64,000 nt of DNA from Microvelia longipes (taxonomy: Eukaryota; Arthropoda; Insecta; Hemiptera; Veliidae): positions 4,479,411 through 4,543,410 of the forward strand of contig JACMZG010001914.1 of assembly GCA_018340805.1 (NCBI GenBank). Reading direction: 5' to 3'. Both the position numbers and the translations under genes were made by a program. Shown here one piece after another: positions 33,266-43,732 of this stretch; position 1 is the first letter of the stretch, and every line of letters starts with the position of its first letter. Below the pieces are notes generated by a model. That model was not told the DNA's origin, searched no databases, and saw only the letters and a list, made by a program, of their open reading frames with translations.

Positions 33266-34290
33266 TTGCACGAGTCATGCAATGTTTCCTTTGCTGCATA
33301 GTAGCATTACTATTTTATCTACTAACGGCAGAAAAAAATACACAAGAGATTATTTTAATACTTGCTGCGAGATTTTACAGGCAGTAAAGACTGCTTTGAA
33401 GTAGATGCAACGCTGACAATATCAGGTGGAATGTGGTCCAATAACTCGTCAATATCAACAATGTTTGTATCTTTATTCACTTCAATTCACGATTTAGTTT
33501 TTAATAACGTTCTATTTTTGTAACTTTATATACTTAAACTAAATATAACAACATGAAATACAAAATCTGACGACTTAACATTAAAAATCTGTCGATTCAT
33601 AAACAGCTGGTAAATAATTTAATTTAATGCCAAAATTATCAGTGTTGCCAATTTGTTTCCAAAACATTATATATTATTAGATAAACAAATGTTAAATGTT
33701 AAACATTTAATAATAATATCGTAATTTTAAGTAGCAATAAAGAAAGTTACATACTAGAAACAAGCTAGAATAATCATAGTTTACAAATAAAACATACCGA
33801 ATTCACGCAATAATTTGTAAATTAATAACTCCACTATTCATTTCCGCCTAGGGTTTTGACTTGTTTTCCCATGTTATTTAAATGAGCCATAACTCCCTAG
33901 TACATTTTTCATTACCAAAACATTTTGCGTACTGTTTTGAAACATTTTGCGTACTGTTTTAAAACATTTCCCGTATTGTTTGACAGTGTAGGTAAAATGA
34001 CATTTTGCAGCTTAAAAACAGTCCAGTAATGGCTAATTTTGCTGCCGTGAGTAGATAAAATTATTTATACTCCTTGATATTATATGTATGGTATATATTA
34101 TTTGAAAAGGAAGATAAGAATGTTAGATATCACCATGACTCATTAAAATGGGTTATTGTGCTATATTTTATTTTAGCATTTACTTCAGAGTCATTTAACG
34201 TCTGGTGATAAAGGCGTATTTATAGCAGGGCAGTTTACGCCGGCGGCTAGCTATAAGTTAAATTTAACATGACTTTTAAAAGCGCCGTGG
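33266..34290. other. AT-rich intergenic stretch
   Basis: Contains a short threefold repeat of about 23 bp (ACATTTTGCGTACTGTTTT) at 33917-33982; otherwise nothing recognised. Confidence 0.5.
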
Positions 34291-34385
34291 AGTACTTCAC
34301 AATAAATAATACCAACAACCACTTCTATCCACTAAACATTATCTCTTTATTTTAAATAGATAATGTTTAGTGGAGAGACGTGAAT
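34270..34385. repeat. Palindromic fragment of the 53621 family
   Basis: GCCGTGGAGTACTTCACAAT, then CCACTAAACATTATCT (34329-34344) and its inverse AGATAATGTTTAGTGG (34358-34373), followed by AGAGACGTG. It shares its words with the palindrome at 53657. Confidence 0.75.
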
Positions 34386-34509
34386 TTTTTTGTTATTTAA
34401 TTAAATTTAACACTTTCCCGGGCTTTTTTAAACATTACCGCAAGGACGCTAGTTTTTACGCAGGTAAAAAACTAGTGTTGATAACCTGAAGGAAAGCTAC
34501 CTTTTGTTT

Positions 34510-35612
34510 TATAGGAAAAATATTGTGCTTGCAAAGAAATCCGAAATGAATATGTCACCGGAATTTTACATTTCAGTGGCTTTTAAGGAGTTTTAAGTGA
34601 TTTCCACAAAGTTATTGCTCAGTATGTGTGTGTGTATCTGTTATCATCGTAGCTCATAGAGTATTTTTGCTACAGAGTTGAAATTTGGTACAAAAAGCAG
34701 TCTAAAGATGTAGTTGTGCTGTTCGGAAAAAACTACTTTATGATGTCTTTAACCCGCATGAATGACTCAGCGACAATTTTGAAAAATCATATAACGCGGA
34801 AAAATGATGCGATCGAATTGAGATTTAGCACGCATGTGATTATGCATAAGACTAACACACATGCTAAGTTTCATCTGATTATCAGCATTAGTTCAATTTT
34901 TATCAAATGAATTGTGTACGTTTTTTTTAAAAATTTGTAAAAAAATATGAAATGGTCTAATTGAGATAGAATTCAGTACAAGTGTATATTGTTACGTAAT
35001 AAATAAGTGTACTAAGTTTCGTTTCAATACGACAAGTATATCTATGTTTTTTGCTGGATCATAAGAATTAAGCAGCACTGAGCGTGCTCAGTCTTTAGCC
35101 CGCATTAATGTCTCAGCAAAAATTTTGACAAAATCATACAACGCGAAAAAATGATGCGATGAGATTAGGATAAGGCACGCGTGAGCCATGTATAAGAGAA
35201 CTTAAGTACCAAGTTCATTACATTAACAGCATAAATTCCAATTTCATCAGTTGAGTTGTGATCGTTTTTTTAAATAATTATAAAAAATCGGAAAATAATC
35301 ATATTAGGTTGAAATTCAGTACAAGTACCTTTACCTAATCAATAAGTAACCTAAGTTTCGTATTAATACAACAAGTATAGCCATGCTTTTTGTAGGATCA
35401 TAAAAGTTAAGCAGCATTGAGCGAGGTCACTGCCTGGATAGTTGACTACTGAAATGAAACGGATGTATTTACTTTCTATTGACATGCGAAGCGAGTCCGA
35501 ATACGTGTTACAGTACAAAGTTAACTACTTATACATTCTGATGACAAGTGAAGCGAGTCCGAAGCAGGGAGGATGAGTAAAGCAAAAGTTACGAGGTGCC
35601 CCGTACCCATTT
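34510..35612 (+). repeat. 5S-containing repeat family, copy C (internally duplicated)
   Basis: Two rounds of the internal part are present. The first 5S-like segment (35057-35093, truncated) is followed by a second body starting TTTAGCCCGCATTAATG and a fuller 5S-like segment at 35396-35453 (AAGTTAAGCAGCATTGAGCG). The tail ends GAGGTGCCCCGTACCC. Confidence 0.85.
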
Positions 35613-36170
35613 AAAAAAAAATATCCTTTATTTTTATAATAAAATTAACAGATTCTTATAAAAGTTACAGAATGAATTCAACATGAATGGAAAAGAAAAA
35701 TCAAACATGAATTACTATCCACTTTAAGACATTAGCCATGTGCTGTGAAAATTGTGATTGTTTATACATGTAATTTTCTTCAGTCGCATTTATTTTAAAA
35801 AAATTACCCTAATAATGAGATGAAAACTTGGCTCAATCAATAGTCTTATATGAACCTACATGCAACCTAAAAGTCAAATTGAAGTCAAAATGTTTCCGAC
35901 TTTTATGATTTTTTAGAAATTATGGCCAAGTCATTTATGCACGTTAAAGACAAAGTATAAAATAACTACGGGCGACAGAAGCTTAATTATCGGGTTTTGT
36001 GAAAATTTAATAATAAATTAACAGAGATAAGAAGAAGTAAAAACAGATAATTGAATTGCGGGAGAGTTCACTTCAATTTTAGGATTTTCAATTTTATCTG
36101 TTTATTTTACTTAAATTGCTTTTTCTTTTAACGAATCTCTTTATTTTTATAAAGAGTTCAATTCTTCCAA
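35613..36170. other. AT-rich intergenic stretch
   Basis: Nothing recognised, though 35810-35960 has wording like the body of the 5S family. Confidence 0.4.
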
Positions 36171-36175
36171 TTGCT

Positions 36176-36264
36176 TATATATATATTATATATTATATAT
36201 ATATATATATTATATATATATATATATATATAATATATATTATAATTATATATATATATATTAT

Positions 36265-36363
<99 letters not shown>

Positions 36364-36368
36364 ATATT
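36176..36368. repeat. Long TA microsatellite
   Basis: About 190 bp of (TA)n with TAAT slips, the longest of the window. Confidence 0.97.
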
Positions 36369-36880
36369 AAAGCTATCACGATATTATTAAATAAATGATT
36401 ATTTTTTTAGAAAATTTAAAAAACATAAAAGTATATAGGGTGAACCATAAAAAAATATTACGCGGAAAGAAAGGTAACAACTTGTGTTTTAGTGTTATAA
36501 AGAATCAAAATTTTAAGAAAATAAAAATTTCGTGAGGCATAATTAGGTCTTATACAAGATAAAAGAAAATATTAATGCTCTAGACAGGGGGTCGTTATTA
36601 CAGCTAATAAAACTGAACGTGGTCTAGACCTTACACGTTTACTCTACTAACTATTTTAATACTGAACTGAACACGGTCTAGACCTTAACTTGTAGGTATT
36701 GTGTTTCTTTTAATAGTCTGCTTAGCAAATTATTTTTTAAGAAAACTACCTAAGGAGTATTAATAGGTTTAAGGCTTCTCTTAAAGTATGTAACGGTTTG
36801 TAGACCCGATTATATTTATTAATCGAGAATGAATGCTATAGCCTGCATAACAAACCTTATTTTGATCCAAATATGTATCT
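36369..36880. other. AT-rich intergenic stretch
   Basis: GGTCTAGACCTTA occurs twice (36612, 36676); nothing else recognised. Confidence 0.45.
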
Positions 36881-36904
36881 ATGCTTTGTTTTTTGTTACT
36901 TCTC

Positions 36905-37512
36905 CTTATTTATACAAAAGGTTTATAGAAAAAAATATTGTGTTTGCAAAAAAATCAGAAACCAGGATGTCACCGGAATTATCCTTCTCGCAGGTGTTTT
37001 ACTCAAGACCTCTTAAGTAGTTTTCCAAAAAAATGTTTGTCTGTATGTGTGAAGGCGCGCGCGCTTGTGTGTGTGTGACTGTTATCATCGTAGCTCTCAG
37101 TGTATTTATGCTTTATAATTGAAACTTTGTACAAAAAATAGCCTATACCTGTAGTTGTCCAAATTCGAGAAATATTTTTTTTATGGCCCCATTGAGTATA
37201 GATTCGGTACAAGCTGTATTATTTATTTATTACGTAATAAATAAGTCCTCTAAGTTTCGATTCAATATAACAAGTATATCTGTGATTTTTTTGGATCATA
37301 AAAGTTAAACACCGTTAAGCGTGTCTGAATGGGTGACCGCTGAAAATGAAACGGATGTATTTACTATCTGAGAAGGAACAAAGCTTGTTCAAAGACATGT
37401 TTAAGTATATATTTATGCGCATTGTATAAGCTGAGGACGAGCGAAGCGAGCCCAAAGTAAGGAGGGTAAGCGCAGCGAATCCGATGTGATGAGGAAAAGG
37501 TAGTACCCGGAC
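36905..37512 (+). repeat. 5S-containing repeat family, copy D
   Basis: Body from TTTATACAAAAGGTTTATAG; 5S-like segment at 37294-37345 (GATCATAAAAGTTAAACACC ... GGGTGACCGC). The tail is GACGAGCGAAGCGAGCCC ... GTACCCGG. The next copy follows after about 15 bp in the same orientation. Confidence 0.85.
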
Positions 37513-37527
37513 CAGCTATTTACTTTT

Positions 37528-38200
37528 TCTCATTTATACCGTAGGTATATAGGAAAAGTATTGTGTTTGCAAACAAATTCGAAACCGGAATTATCCGGCC
37601 TTCTAAGTGGGGTTCACAAAGTTGTCAGTCTGTAGTGTGTTTGTCTATTATCATCGTAACTCCTAGTACATTCATGCTAGAAAGATGAAACTTCGTATAA
37701 AAATCATTCTACCATTGTATAATAAGTAAATAATTTACTTATCACTTCATTAACCCACAATAATGACCCAGCAAAAAATGAGATTAGTCACGCATATGGC
37801 CATGTATAAAGCTAACGTATGTGCCAAATTTCGTTTTATTATCAGCATTAGTTCAATTTTTATCAATTGACTTCTGTACATTTTTAAAAAATGTAGAGAA
37901 TTAGAAAATGATATACTTAAATTTTAATTTAGTACAAGTGTATACCTTTACTTAATAAATAAGTACACAAAGTTTAGTTTCAATATAAGTATATCCATGA
38001 TTTTTTATGGATTATAAAAATTAAGCAGCCTTGAGCGTGGTCAGTGCTGTATGCGACCGCTGAGAATGATACAGATGCATAAGCAAGTCCAAACACATGT
38101 TGCAGTATAAATTTGACGAATTTTATATTCTGAGAACGAGGAGCGAAGCGAGTCCGATGTGATTAGGAAAAGTTCTGAGGATCCCCGTACCCGATTGTTT
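37528..38200 (+). repeat. 5S-containing repeat family, copy E
   Basis: It begins CTCATTTATACCGTAGGTAT. The 5S-like segment at 38011-38067 (AAAAATTAAGCAGCCTTGAG, GCGACCGCTGAGAA) is among the closest to 5S rRNA. It ends GAGGATCCCCGTACCC. Confidence 0.88.
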
Positions 38201-39400
38201 TATTTTTTGTTTTAAATATTTACTTTAAGTTAAGGTGCGACTTCTTTAAATGGTTTATCTGTTGAGGCGCACCTAAAATATTATGTAAATAATAAATAAA
38301 TAAATTGGAGTGGGGGAAAAAAGATAAATTTCGCACTCTTAAACATATTAAACTCTTAAATTTATAAATAGTAAGCTAATTATGCAAGAAAATTGATTAA
38401 GCTTAAAGTAAATTTGTAGGGTTCAGAGAGTACTTGTACCTGTATAAAGTATCTTACTTACTGCATCCTAGATATCGTGTTTAGTATTCTCTTCTAACTT
38501 TTAAAAGTTTATCTTTTATATTATTTAAGAGTATTAATAAGCTTAAGTTAATTTCTTATTTCTCTCTTCTTTAATCTGATTTAATTAATATTTTCATTTT
38601 ATTACCTCTTTTTCTTTGTTTTGAATTACTTTGCAAAAAAAATATTTAAAAAGTATTTTTCAGATTTTAAGAGTTGGGTAAAGTTTTCTTTGTTTTTATT
38701 AAAATAATAAATTTTATTTAATTACATTCTCTTTTATTAATAAACTTTTGAAGTATTAATTTACTTTTTCCTATTTCTGAAATTAAATTAAATTAGTTTA
38801 TAAAACATAAACATGGATACAAGATAAAAGGGTTAATATTGTTATTATTTAAGTCTAACGTAAAAGTGAAAGAATTGTCGGGTACAAGGTAACTCGAACT
38901 TTCGTTCATTCTCACCACTTTGAACTTGCTTCGCTCGTCCTTAGAATAGAATAATGTCTTAATTTATATTGCATTACAAATTTGGAACAGCTTCGCTCGT
39001 CCAAAGACTGGACAAACATCCGATTATTTCTATTGGTCTCGATGATACCCGATAATACCCGAATTCTACAAAACGAACCTAATTGGTCAAAAAAGGAAAG
39101 TTTAAGAAATGATAAATATACTCAAATTTAATAATTATGTTAGTTTTTAAAAATATGTAGAAAAAATAAGCTCCATTTACTCAAATTTAATATGGAACTC
39201 TTAAATTTTGAAATTCTTAATTTAGTTTAAAATATTGTTTTTCAACTAAAATTATTGGTAACACTGATTTTTTTAAAAAAAAAATCAATGTAAAAGATTT
39301 TAACGGTTTTTTAAACATACTTTACCAAACCATACCAAAGAGCAATATGAAGTAGTTTGTAAAATTGTTTTTTTTTAATTTTATTTTTTTATATTTGTTA
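38201..39400. other. AT-rich intergenic stretch with a repeat fragment
   Basis: 38878-39012 is a minus-strand tail fragment of the 5S-containing family (GGACGAGCGAAGC words). The remainder has nothing recognisable. Confidence 0.5.
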
Positions 39401-39440
39401 AACTCTGATGATGGCTAATTTTTAGTCGAAAGCTTAATTA
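39400..39440 (+). ncRNA. Degenerate hammerhead-like motif
   Basis: CTGATGA (39405-39411), a five-pair GGCTA/TAGTC stem-loop, and GAAA (39428-39431) followed by GCTT. Stem I is not convincing, so it is probably a decayed copy. Confidence 0.3.
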
Positions 39441-39940
39441 TATATATATTTAAAAAATATTTAAAAATATAGGACTTTTTTAAAGATTCAAACAAACCAA
39501 TTAACGAATTAAATTATTTAAACTATCTCAAAGTATAATTACTAATCTCTATTGACCAGCCATATTTCCTCACAATTATTTCATCTATTGTTTTATCAAT
39601 TAAAAAACATCGCGAAATCACTCTTGATAAAACAAAAATAAAAATTCAAAATGAATTTTAACACTGATAGCATTAAAAAACATAAATCTAACTTTAAAAT
39701 TTTAATTGATATAATGCTTTTTTCCGAGAATATATTCACTGTAGTTGTTAAAAGGATCAATTATTTCTTTTTATAAGGCAATAAAATATTTTAAAGCAAT
39801 TAAAAGTTTAAAAATATTTAATCTATTTTCGTTAGAGTTTCATACTTCTTTCTTTGTATACAGCGATGTTAATTAGGAATAAAATACTTTATTAATGAAT
39901 TTTAAAAGCAATAATAGGGAAGTACGCTTTTTTGACGGAA
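39441..39940. other. AT-rich stretch upstream of the first secreted-protein gene
   Basis: Nothing recognised; it may include distal regulatory sequence of the gene at 40032. Confidence 0.4.
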
Positions 39941-39944
39941 GTAG

Positions 39945-39952
39945 TATATATA
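39945..39952 (+). promoter_or_regulatory. Putative TATA box
   Basis: TATATATA lies 80 bases upstream of the ATG at 40032, followed by GGGGG and a plausible start region near 39975. Unlike the microsatellites it is an isolated short TA run. The paralogue has a TATAAAT at a similar distance. Confidence 0.5.
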
Positions 39953-40031
39953 GGGGGTTCTTACATCTTGTGTTAAGTCTTATTGTGTAGTAGATGTGAT
40001 ATTTTGAAATTGTAGGAAATAAAAATTCAAG

Positions 40032-40406
40032 ATGAAACTATCGGTTATCTTTATGGTGGTATTTGGTGTAGTTTTGCTTGGTGAGTTCAGTAATGGTGAT
40101 GAAGCTGATGAAAGTAATAAAGCGATAATATGCTGGATATTTCCTTATAAACCTTGGTGTCGACCACCTGGACATCATCATCATAGGACTAAACCTACAT
40201 CTGCTACAACTACAAGTACTACAGCTACTACAACAACTACTACACCTACTACAACTACAACCACACCTACTACAACTACAACTACACCTACACAACTACA
40301 CCACACCTACTACAAAACTACAACCACGCCTACTACAACTACAACCACGCCTACTACAACTACAACCACACCGACTACAGCTGCTCCTCCAGCAGGTGGG
40401 CGTTAG
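40032..40406 (+). CDS. Small secreted Thr/Pro-rich (mucin-like) protein 1
   Basis: This is a 124-residue intact single-exon frame. Residues 1-20 (MKLSVIFMVVFGVVLLGEFS) form a hydrophobic signal peptide. A short mature N-terminus follows, with Cys at 34 and 43 (CWIFPYKPWC), which could pair, and a four-His run (about 48-51). From about residue 55 the protein is almost entirely Thr with regular Pro (TTTTTTP repeats), a typical substrate for mucin-type O-glycosylation, ending APPAGGR. Residues about 88-95 (QLHHTYYK) break the repeat because the DNA slips frame and then recovers. A TATA box lies upstream and AATAAA downstream. The closest relative in the window is the gene at 46978 (same signal-peptide pattern and tail). 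The function is unknown; a secreted surface, gut-lining or silk/glue-like mucin is only a suggestion. Confidence 0.75.
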   Translation: MKLSVIFMVVFGVVLLGEFSNGDEADESNKAIICWIFPYKPWCRPPGHHHHRTKPTSATTTSTTATTTTTTPTTTTTTPTTTTTTPTQLHHTYYKTTTTPTTTTTTPTTTTTTPTTAAPPAGGR

Positions 40407-40433
40407 AAGAGAAAAAGAGGGAGTCTGATTGCT

Positions 40434-40459
40434 AATAAATAGATTATAAAGAAAATAAA
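40434..40459 (+). terminator. Polyadenylation signals
   Basis: AATAAA at 40434-40439 and again at 40454-40459, 28-50 bases after the stop codon at 40404-40406. Confidence 0.55.
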
Positions 40460-40642
40460 TAATTAAAATTAAATTTATTAGTGTTTTTATAATACTTCAT
40501 CCTCGTACATAGTATTCCTAGCAGATCAGACATATGTCATAGAAATATCTATGTTGCTAAATTTAAGCTCTTTTTATGTCTAAGTGAAACATAATAAATA
40601 ATAGGACAACAGATTTTTTAACATATTTATTTACTAACGTTG

Positions 40643-40644
<2 letters not shown>

Positions 40645-40712
<68 letters not shown>
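40645..40712. repeat. TA microsatellite
   Basis: (TA)n of about 65 bp. Confidence 0.95.
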
Positions 40713-40713
<1 letters not shown>

Positions 40714-40875
40714 GATTAGATTATTTATTATTTTAAAAGCATACAAGCATACATACAGTATAATATAAATATCAGCATGAAACATTTATAAGTAATATAA
40801 TAATAATAATAAAAGTCTATTTGACAATGTGACAATGAATATGCAAATGAAAACATGAAAATAATAAATTATTTA

Positions 40876-40877
<2 letters not shown>

Positions 40878-40934
<57 letters not shown>

Positions 40935-40956
40935 ATATAATATATATAATATATAG
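40878..40956. repeat. TA microsatellite
   Basis: (TA)n of about 80 bp with AAT slips. Confidence 0.95.
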
Positions 40957-41011
40957 ACGAAACAGCAAACGAGACCCTGGTTTTAAATGAACCTATTAAC
41001 TGTTAAATAAT

Positions 41012-41095
41012 GAGGTTAGGGGTACCTCGCAATTTTCCTCGCTCTACTGGATTCCCTATGCTCATCCACACTACTTCAGACAGTATTTTTACTAT
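41012..41095 (-). repeat. 3' fragment of the 5S-containing repeat family
   Basis: The minus strand reads ...GATGAGCATAGGGAATCC ... GCGAGGTACCCCTAACC, the decayed tail of the family. Confidence 0.5.
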
Positions 41096-41516
41096 GTTTC
41101 ATTGTTTCAATGATTATTGATATGATTTAAGCTTCATTTAGTTTTCTATAAAGTAATAAAAAGTGTTTTATAAAAGTATAATAAAATAAAGGATTATTAA
41201 AACCAATGTAAAACTAAAGCTGGTTCAGTCACTACACAACTAAATTAGTAACGCAAACATGCAATTTAATAAAAAATAAACTACAGCTAATATTGAAAGT
41301 GAAACCCAACACATTTTTGTTCTTATTTATTTTTAGAAAATATTGAATTTTTCAAGGATTTATGATTGGTGCCTGTAAAATTTGCACCCGGCCAATGAAG
41401 TGCCTAGCAGGCTCTCATAGCTTATCTATAATGACCATATAGGACTTATGATACAGTATAACTTTATGATGAAAATAAACGGCATCTAATGTATTTACGC
41501 AGTAACTAATTCAAAA
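41096..41516. other. AT-rich intergenic stretch
   Basis: Nothing recognised. Confidence 0.45.
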
Positions 41517-41561
41517 GAAGGAATTGAAAGAAACAGTCTCTCCACTGATTTAAAAGATAAT

Positions 41562-41611
41562 GTATTGACAGAGCCAGCTTTCAGTTTTAACAAACCATCA
41601 TCAGTGTCTAA
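41562..41611 (-). ncRNA. Hammerhead-ribozyme-like motif in the left arm
   Basis: On the minus strand: CTGATGA (complement of 41598-41604), GAAA (complement of 41579-41582), the same AGC/GCT stem III, and a four-pair stem I (GACA/TGTC). Confidence 0.6.
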
Positions 41612-41815
41612 CCAACAAAGTACAAACCCAATAAATTACAAAAAATCAAAAGAAAACGCTACTACAGAATAACAATAAACAGCAACTACTCTAAAAGTAC
41701 AAAATAAATACAGTACAAAATAATTTTTGTACTTTTAGAGTAGTTGCTGTTTATTGTTATTCTGTAGTAGCGTTTCTTTTGATTTTTTGTAATATATTGG
41801 TTTGTACTTTGTTGG

Positions 41816-41863
41816 TTAGGCACTGATGATGGTTTGTTAAAACAGAAAGCTGGCTCTGTCTAT
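41816..41863 (+). ncRNA. Hammerhead-ribozyme-like motif
   Basis: CTGATGA is at 41823-41829. Stem II spans 41830-41844 (T-A, G-C, one G·A mismatch, TTT/AAA, loop GTT). GAAA is at 41845-41848. Stem III is AGC/GCT around a TG loop, and TC at 41855-41856 is the predicted cleavage site. Stem I pairs TAGGCA (41817-41822) with TGTCTA (41857-41862), with one G·U. All core bases expected of a minimal type I hammerhead are present. Confidence 0.65.
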
Positions 41864-41912
41864 AAATTATCTTATAAATCAGTGGAGAGACTGCTTCTTT
41901 CAATTCCTTTTA

Positions 41913-42520
41913 TTGATTGACTCCACGGCTCAACTTACTTATTTATAATTCAAAAGAGTTTGATAAAGCAAATATACTTTGGGACACGGCAGTGCCCCAG
42001 CCAAGTCTAGCGGTCACTGGTGTATCATCTTTTACAAGAAGCATCTCGAGACTATTTTACACCCTCGAATCTATTTATTAAGGACATTAAAAATATATAA
42101 TTTTAATATTAACTCAAAGATCTTGTTGAGCTGACCCATTCTACGGAATTTCATATCTTTTCCATTCACAGGATTTGAGATATAATGGCTCAAAGTTAGG
42201 CAGTTTTGAGACTCACTCACTCACTCAACAAAATTCTAAGGCACTTCCAGCAATAACCTCAATTTTACGTATAAACAACACTTTTGACAACTATAGCACT
42301 ACCTAGTAGAGAACTTCAAAACTAAGAATATCGAGAGTTTTATTTAGACAGAACCTAACAAACTATTTTTACACAATTTATCTATTGTTTAATTAAGAAA
42401 AATGGAAGTGTTTAGAAATAAATAAGTAGTGTAATATGCTGTAACTAACTAATAATTTAATAAAATTCCTTGGCGTATTTTTGTAAGGAATAATGTTCAA
42501 GCTTACAAAAAGGAATGGAA
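41913..42520. other. AT-rich intergenic stretch
   Basis: Nothing recognised. Confidence 0.45.
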
Positions 42521-42935
42521 ACCCAACAAAAACACTTGCGTGTAAAAAAATAGCCAAGTCTAGCCTAAAAAGTTGTGAGATCAATGAATAAGCTAAGTCT
42601 TAGGTTCCCAATAATGCTTGTAAATATATGAAGTCTTGCGGTTTGACTTTGTGACTTGGCCATTCCGCAGTAAAACACAGAAATGCATAATAAGCTTATT
42701 AAATAGTCTAAATATATTATTATAGTGTATGTCTACACTCTATACTAGACCTTTAGTACCACACTACCTCGAGCTACGTAATTGCCAAGTGAAACCACCA
42801 AGACTTCATATATTTACAAGCATTATTGGAAACCTAAAACTTGGCATATTCATGATCTCACAACTTTTTACGCTAAACATGGCTCTTATTTTACACGCAA
42901 GTGTTTTTGTTGGAAACAAACTACACTATCAAAGT
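42521..42935. mobile_element. Foldback with arms of about 143 bp
   Basis: 42521-42663 and 42793-42935 are inverted copies sharing CCAACAAAAACACTTGCGTG, AAAAAGTTGTGAGATCA and AATGCTTGTAAATATATGAA. The arms differ at a number of positions, so it is older than the foldbacks at 22863 and 28568. The spacer is about 130 bp and non-coding. Confidence 0.85.
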
Positions 42936-42936
42936 A

Positions 42937-43172
42937 CTAATTAGTTAGAGTAACTAGTGCTAGTAGCAATACTACTATAACTAGTACTAATTAGTTAGAG
43001 TTACTAATACTAGTAGCAAATCTACTCTAACTAGTACTAATTAGTTAGAGTTACTAATACTAGTAGCAAATCTACTCTAACTAGTACTAATTAGTTAGAG
43101 TAACTAGTACTAGTAGCAATACTCTAACTAGTACTACTAGTACTTAGTAGCTACTACTCTAACTAGTACTAA
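42937..43172. repeat. Minisatellite of CTAGTACTAATTAGTTAGAG units
   Basis: Units of about 59 bp (about four copies) contain ACTAGTACTAATTAGTTAGA and CTAGTAGCAA; many sub-motifs are themselves palindromic (ACTAGT, CTAGTACTAG). Confidence 0.9.
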
Positions 43173-43632
43173 TTTAAAAAATTTTGGAATTAAAATGCTG
43201 ACTTGCGTGTCAGCAAGCAGCGCGTATGTCCTTTGGAATGTTTGATGTCATGCTAGTAATAAGTTCCAGTTCGACTTGATAGTCATTTTCTTGATTTAGC
43301 GAAGATACAAAGAGAATTTCTATCTCAGAGATCTGCAAGCTAGGGGAACATTCTTTGAAATGAGTACTTTCTTGCTTATGAATCCATTCCTTAGATAACC
43401 TAGAATAACCTAAAGCCACTCATAGTACTCAAAGCTGGAGTTATTAGGTTCAAATCTTGGTCTCGGTGATAATTATTTATCGACAAAACTACAGTATAAA
43501 ATTCAATAACTTCAAAATGACTTCGACTCGCAAGTCCGCAAGCTGGGCGAATTATTTTTGAAATTCAATCTTTCTTGCTTATAATCCATTCCTTGATTCA
43601 TTCATTCCTTTCCCCGTACATGCTTTATAACC
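43173..43632. other. Intergenic stretch
   Basis: Nothing recognised. Confidence 0.4.
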
Positions 43633-43660
43633 TTAGAATAATACTATTATATATATATAT

Positions 43661-43732
<72 letters not shown>

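Larger units (their letters stand above)
41517..41912. mobile_element. Foldback with arms of about 185 bp carrying hammerhead-like cores
   Basis: The left arm (41517-41702) and right arm (41727-41912) are inverted copies around a loop of about 25 bp. Matching words include TCTCCACTGATTTA, GACAGAGCCAGCTTT and AGCAACTACTCTAAAAGTAC. Each arm holds a hammerhead-like core, on opposite strands. The segment after the cleavage site, with AGTGGAGAGAC, is related to the palindrome at 53657, so these are one family. Penelope-like origin is inferred. Confidence 0.85.

Noticed and set aside
37433..37460. CTGAGGACGAGCGAAGCGAG in the tails of the 5S family as hammerhead cores
   Set aside because: CTGANGA is compatible with the core, but the closing pair next to it cannot form and the strong hairpin uses the core bases themselves.
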